A stretch of 10,329 nt of DNA from Flavobacteriales bacterium (GTDB lineage: Bacteria > Bacteroidota > Bacteroidia > Flavobacteriales_E > Vicingaceae). The stretch spans positions 2,191 to 12,519 of the forward strand of contig DNDT01000153.1 in assembly GCA_003487525.1 (NCBI GenBank). Reading direction: 5' to 3'. Position 1 is the first letter of the stretch. Every line of letters starts with the position of its first letter. Positions 7,521 to 10,329 of the stretch are shown one piece after another. A program made the translations under genes and the position numbers. Below the pieces are notes generated by a model. It did not search any database. It saw only the letters and a list, made by a program, of their open reading frames with translations, and was not told the DNA's origin.

Positions 7521-8432
7521 TTAAATTTCAGATTGTGAGACATCGTTTTCATCCATTTCCTTGAACGGGAACAACCGGTTGACCGGTGGGAGGTAATACA
7601 CATTCGGTTCGGTACCGAGTTCTTCCAGATACCTGTAGCCACCTTTATCCCTGAGCATTTCACTGAGTCGTACCGTCTCATCACCATTAGTGACGGAATC
7701 GGACAGTTTATCACCGAAATAGAGGACGCCGTTCGGGCAGGAAGTGATGCAATGCGGCAACTTATTTTCGCGTATCATGTCCGGACAGAAATCACATTTT
7801 TCGACCGTTCCAATCTTGCTCGGAGTACTTGTTTCGGGAGAATAGGCGCAGTTGTAGTTTTCGGGTTTTTCGGGCTCACCCCAATTGAACACCCTTGCTG
7901 AATACGGACATGCAGACATACAGAACCGGCAGCCTATGCAGCGCTCATTGTCTACCAATACGATGCCATCCGATCTTTTGTACGTAGCACCCACGGGACA
8001 CACTTTTACACATGGAGGATTGTCGCAGTGGAAACATTTTTTAGGCATCCAATAAGGGGAAGACTCCTCATTGTCCTGCATTCGAAGTACCTTGATAAAG
8101 GGTCTGTCATGAGGTATGTTGTGTGCTTTTTCACATGAGCTGATGCACTTTCTGGCATTTCTGCACCTTGAAAGATCAACCACCATTACAAACTTTTTGC
8201 CTTTGATTCCTTGCCGCGCCAATGTGCGTGACACCGGATGACATGGTTCGTTTACGTGGGCTTTATCCACTTCCATGACCTTTCCGTCCGTGGTCAGTAC
8301 CTTGACTTTTTCGGTAGAAGCGCTGGTGGTTTTAATCTTTTGGAAAAATGCCGTGGCTCCGGCAAGCATAAGGGCTCCTGAGGTTAATCCAAATTGGATG
8401 AAGGAACGCCTGTTGTTTACTGTTTTTTTCAT
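7521..8432 (-). CDS. Tat-exported four-cluster iron-sulfur protein, NrfC/DsrO/PsrB-like (operon A)
   Basis: This 303-residue protein is the first gene of operon A. A twin-arginine signal (NRRSFIQ, R8-R9) is followed by a hydrophobic region to about residue 30. The Cys motifs are I: C90-xx-A93-xx-C96-xxx-C100; II: C133, C136, C141, C145; III: C165, C168, C171, C175; IV: C213, C216, C228, C232. As in the operon B copy, the second cysteine of motif I is alanine, and two non-motif cysteines (C64, C195) are present, so both proteins have 17 cysteines in the same arrangement. The proteins also share a VKVLTTDGK-like segment after the signal and a GTEPNVYYLPPV block near the C-terminus. It should pass electrons between the NrfD quinone site and a periplasmic acceptor or donor that is not encoded in operon A. 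Confidence 0.92.
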   Translation of the reverse strand: MKKTVNNRRSFIQFGLTSGALMLAGATAFFQKIKTTSASTEKVKVLTTDGKVMEVDKAHVNEPCHPVSRTLARQGIKGKKFVMVVDLSRCRNARKCISSCEKAHNIPHDRPFIKVLRMQDNEESSPYWMPKKCFHCDNPPCVKVCPVGATYKRSDGIVLVDNERCIGCRFCMSACPYSARVFNWGEPEKPENYNCAYSPETSTPSKIGTVEKCDFCPDMIRENKLPHCITSCPNGVLYFGDKLSDSVTNGDETVRLSEMLRDKGGYRYLEELGTEPNVYYLPPVNRLFPFKEMDENDVSQSEI

Positions 8433-8463
8433 CTTGGAAAAAATTAACGAGTAAAATAATTGT

Positions 8464-8471
8464 TAAACGTA
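8464..8471 (-). promoter_or_regulatory. Weak candidate -7 element for operon A
   Basis: On the minus strand TACGTTTA differs from TAnnTTTG only at its last base and lies about 32 bp before the ATG at 8432. The palindrome at 8515-8530 would be centred near -65 from the implied start site, a usual activator position. No good -33 element is seen. Confidence 0.3.
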
Positions 8472-8501
8472 TGGAAACGAGCAATCAATTCGATTGAGTC
8501 T

Positions 8502-8530
8502 TATCACAGTGAAATGTGATATTTATCACT
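8502..8530. promoter_or_regulatory. CRP/FNR-type operator cluster upstream of operon A
   Basis: The main site, TGTGATATTTATCACT (8515-8530), has GTGATA and TATCAC arms around TT and fits TGTGA-N6-TCAC. Just beside it TATCAC (8502-8507) and the small palindrome TCACAGTGA (8504-8512) supply extra half-sites in both orientations, so a tandem or alternative binding arrangement is possible. The centre of the main site is about 90 bp before the iron-sulfur gene. The matching site before operon B is at 5193-5208. Confidence 0.55.
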
Positions 8531-8549
8531 AATCCTTAAAAGCTTAAGT

Positions 8550-8584
8550 CCGTTTGAAAAAACGGAAAGACCCCGAAGTCTTTC
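8550..8584 (-). terminator. Intrinsic terminator of the lipocalin-like lipoprotein gene
   Basis: Read on the minus strand, GAAAGAC and GTCTTTC (8584-8578 with 8571-8565) form a 7-bp stem around TTCGGG, followed by CG and six Ts (8562-8557), a good rho-independent arrangement. A second stem, CCGTTT/AAACGG (8550-8555 with 8560-8565), overlaps the T-run. The first stem begins inside the TAG stop codon. It should insulate operon A from transcription entering from upstream. Confidence 0.65.
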
Positions 8585-9078
8585 TACTTGATTTTAAGCC
8601 ATTTAACTTTAATGGCTCCGTTGGTTCGGTCAAGCGTTGTCAGTATAAGGGTGTCTGAATTGAAAGCTACCGAACGTTTTACAGACGTATTCCATTCGAG
8701 GGGATTTGAATGTGAAATGCGGTGATGGGTGACAATGTTGCTCACCGGATCAAATTCATAATTGGCCATGTAATTGTACGACATGGAGCGGTGTTTCAAT
8801 TCATCGACCGAAACCGAATCCGCCAGGTCATGAAAACGCAAATCTGTCTTTTCGTATCCGGCAACGGTCATGTGCAATGACATGTGACTGTCGGCGTCGT
8901 AAAGCAGATATCCCTGCATCTCTTTTTTGTAAGGCTGCCATTTATCAGTTTTTGAATCTTGCTCCTGCATGTCAACCAGTTTCCACAATCCAATGATCGG
9001 TCGTTTGGCATCATGTGTGCAGGAAATAAATACCATGGAAAGCGTAAGAAGGGTGGTTGCGATAATTCCATTTGTCAT
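8584..9078 (-). CDS. Lipocalin-like (Lipocalin_5 type) lipoprotein
   Basis: This 164-residue protein starts with a hydrophobic segment ending VFISC, with C20 the probable lipidated cysteine under the relaxed Bacteroidetes lipobox. The rest resembles the small lipocalin-like fold: an early GLW motif (30-32), then a GYLLYDADSHMSLHM stretch (56-70), and beta-strand alternation to the end. Members of this family are mostly uncharacterised, and some are thought to bind small ligands. It is transcribed in the same direction as the respiratory operons but ends in its own terminator, so it is probably a separate unit. It is divergent from the fetB-like gene with about 70 bp between start codons. Confidence 0.7.
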   Translation of the reverse strand: MTNGIIATTLLTLSMVFISCTHDAKRPIIGLWKLVDMQEQDSKTDKWQPYKKEMQGYLLYDADSHMSLHMTVAGYEKTDLRFHDLADSVSVDELKHRSMSYNYMANYEFDPVSNIVTHHRISHSNPLEWNTSVKRSVAFNSDTLILTTLDRTNGAIKVKWLKIK

Positions 9079-9101
9079 GCTGCAATGATATGTGATATTT
9101 G
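9071..9101 (+). promoter_or_regulatory. Bacteroidetes-type promoter for the fetB-like gene
   Basis: TTTG (9071-9074), a 19-bp spacer and GATATTTG (9094-9101) fit the Bacteroidetes primary-sigma pattern TTTG-N19-TAnnTTTG with one mismatch. The implied start site is near 9108, giving a leader of about 40 bases before the ATG at 9149. The -33 element lies inside the first codons of the divergent lipoprotein gene. Confidence 0.45.
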
Positions 9102-9148
9102 AATCGGAGCGATTCCATATCTTTATTTTTTATTGGAAAAACACAACT

Positions 9149-9877
9149 ATGATAGCCGCTATCCAAACCATACCTTATTCAAATCTGGCGCTTGCCTTTA
9201 TCCCCGTGATTATCGTAATCGGCATTGTATGGAAATGGAAACTGGTACACCTTAATTATACCTACGCTGTATTTCGAATGTTAATTCAGCTCCTGCTCAT
9301 TGGATTTGTGCTTGAATACATTTTTATGGCCGAAAGTTCACCGATCGTCATTCTTGTACTGGCAGTGATGCTGGTTTCATCGAGCTGGATTGCCCTGGGA
9401 AATATTCAAATTCCAAGAAAAAGATTAATTCTAAAAATTTTTGCATCCATTTCAATCGGAGGAGGCTTTGTGCTGATGTTGATCACCCAGCTGGTCTTGA
9501 ACCTCGATCCGTGGTATCTGCCCAATTACATGATTCCGCTTGCCGGGATGATCTTTGCCAACTCAATGAATGGAATCAGCCTGGCAGGTGAGCGGCTTGA
9601 ATCGGAAATGAGCCGTGGAATTTCGTATTTCGAAGCGCGAAACATTGCACTGAAAGCATCCTTGATCCCAATCACGAATTCACTCTTTGCCGTAGGCCTG
9701 GTTTCACTTCCAGGCATGATGACCGGCCAAATCCTTTCCGGCGTTTCACCCTTTATCGCCGCCCGATATCAGATCATGGTCATGTGCATGATTTTCGGCG
9801 CAACCGGAATCACGACTGCGATGTTTTTGTATATGGTGCGGAGAGAAATTGGGGAGAAGGGAGAGGGGATGGGGTAG
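9149..9877 (+). CDS. fetB: FetB/YbbM (UPF0014) family ABC transporter permease
   Basis: This 242-residue membrane protein of about seven helices is recognised by the highly typical blocks PLAGMIFANSMNGISLAGERL (130-150, the shared core) and SLPGMMTGQILSGVSP (186-201), followed by ARYQIMVM. In Escherichia coli FetB pairs with the ATPase FetA and is reported to export iron. The FetA partner is not in this window, so it must lie elsewhere or be replaced. The frame is open from an ATG at 9092, but that adds 19 residues overlapping the predicted promoter; the ATG at 9149 gives the usual family N-terminus. The last residues (EKGEGMG) are encoded by G-rich low-complexity DNA and are unlikely to be an original C-terminus. 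The gene is divergent from the lipoprotein and convergent with the haemoglobin gene. Confidence 0.88.
   Translation: MIAAIQTIPYSNLALAFIPVIIVIGIVWKWKLVHLNYTYAVFRMLIQLLLIGFVLEYIFMAESSPIVILVLAVMLVSSSWIALGNIQIPRKRLILKIFASISIGGGFVLMLITQLVLNLDPWYLPNYMIPLAGMIFANSMNGISLAGERLESEMSRGISYFEARNIALKASLIPITNSLFAVGLVSLPGMMTGQILSGVSPFIAARYQIMVMCMIFGATGITTAMFLYMVRREIGEKGEGMG
9851..9874 (+). other. Putative G-quadruplex motif at the end of fetB
   Basis: G-runs at 9851-9854, 9859-9861, 9865-9868 and 9871-9874 with loops of 4, 3 and 2 bases meet the standard quadruplex pattern. It sits in the last codons of the fetB-like gene, just before TAG and a run of seven Ts. More G-rich low-complexity sequence without a gene continues through 9878-9983. 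Confidence 0.5.
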
Positions 9878-9983
9878 TTTTTTTCTACTCGCTCTCACTC
9901 TGAAACTTCAATTAGGGGAGTTGGGAAGCCGGTAAGTTGGGGAGAAAGTCGAGTTGTTCTTCGTTTAGTTGTTGAGAAGGCAA

Positions 9984-10329
9984 TTAAAGATATGATCTGT
10001 TTATTTCTTCTGTTTTATACTGCATCAGTGTGGCGATGTTTTGTGCGCGCAGAACAGCCTCATCGGCATTCTTTCCTGAAAAGAATTCAGTCACGGTTTC
10101 GCTCCACAATTCCATCCATCGATCAAAGTGTTCCTTTTTTAGGGGTTCTTTTCTTGTCAGTTCCAGGTGCCTGAGCATGGGATTTCCCTGATATATCATA
10201 TTACCGAGTATCATGGTCTCCCAGAAGTCGTACATGACGGGTTTGTGCTTTTTCCAATTCACGTTTACCACCTCATTGAAAAAGAAACCAATTGAATCGT
10301 CCTCGACAACCTTGAGGTAAAATTCATCC
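9984..10329 (-). CDS. Group III truncated haemoglobin, 5' end outside the window
   Basis: The visible 114 residues read in frame to the window edge; a GTG at 10271 is internal and not the start. Family size (about 130 residues) implies that some 15-20 N-terminal residues are missing. By alignment from memory with Campylobacter Ctb, the haem-pocket residues are present: B10 Tyr (visible residue 4, in DEFYLKV), E7 His (28, in WKKHKPVMYDFW), F8 proximal His (54, in PMLRHLEL) and G8 Trp (71, in HFDRWMELW). The YDFWETMILG block is diagnostic. Group III proteins are small cytoplasmic haem proteins linked to oxygen or nitric oxide handling, which would suit an organism with redox-regulated respiration, though no shared operon links it to the electron-transfer genes. 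Confidence 0.9.
   Translation of the reverse strand, partial: DEFYLKVVEDDSIGFFFNEVVNVNWKKHKPVMYDFWETMILGNMIYQGNPMLRHLELTRKEPLKKEHFDRWMELWSETVTEFFSGKNADEAVLRAQNIATLMQYKTEEINRSYL

Noticed and set aside
2729..8432. Alternative complex III or a DMSO-reductase-type enzyme operon.
   Set aside because: No pentaheme or monoheme Act subunits in the ACIII order and no molybdopterin subunit are present; only the FeS and NrfD parts match.
9091..9100. TGTGATATTT, the same ten bases as the left part of the palindrome at 8515-8530, in the fetB leader.
   Set aside because: The right arm is absent (no TCAC at the required spacing), and these bases are better explained as the -7 promoter region.
9092..9148. 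Upstream ATG extension of the fetB-like frame.
   Set aside because: The added residues overlap the predicted promoter and do not resemble the family N-terminus; the ATG at 9149 is preferred.

Overview
The window looks like chromosomal DNA of a Bacteroidetes (Bacteroidota) bacterium. The evidence is weak Shine-Dalgarno sequences, lipoproteins with the relaxed lipobox of this phylum, a DUF5777-type beta-barrel, a short monoheme lipoprotein cytochrome of a kind common there, and one promoter that fits the Bacteroidetes TTTG-N19-TAnnTTTG pattern. No mobile element, tRNA, rRNA or CRISPR array was seen.

Main content: two consecutive minus-strand operons, read right to left. Operon A (8432 to 5323) encodes a Tat-exported periplasmic iron-sulfur protein, a ten-helix NrfD-family quinone-site membrane protein, and a secreted Ig-like protein anchored by one C-terminal helix. 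Operon B (5060 to 432) repeats these three genes in the same order. Ahead of them it has a lipoprotein monoheme cytochrome c and a DUF5777 outer-membrane barrel. Spacings are 3 to 16 bp, with one ATGA overlap, so each set is probably one transcript. A CRP/FNR-type palindrome (GTGA-N6-TCAC) lies upstream of each operon.

How they may work together: NrfD proteins exchange electrons with menaquinol in the membrane, and the iron-sulfur subunit carries electrons along the periplasmic face. Usually a molybdopterin or multiheme catalytic subunit is encoded alongside; none is present in this window. Operon B instead supplies a small cytochrome and a barrel. The inferred role is a respiratory module linking the menaquinol pool to periplasmic or outer-membrane cytochromes, possibly under oxygen, nitrogen-oxide or catabolite control. 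The direction of electron flow and the final partner cannot be read from the sequence.

Right flank (8584 to 10329): a lipocalin-like lipoprotein gene ending in a good terminator, a divergent fetB-like permease gene, and the 3' part of a group III truncated haemoglobin gene running off the window edge. The 9878-9983 gap holds only G-rich low-complexity DNA.

Left flank (1 to 431): no gene. It holds a small structured segment, 8-bp A/T-rich tandem repeats, a 13-bp inverted repeat, a G-quadruplex motif and a possible terminator.
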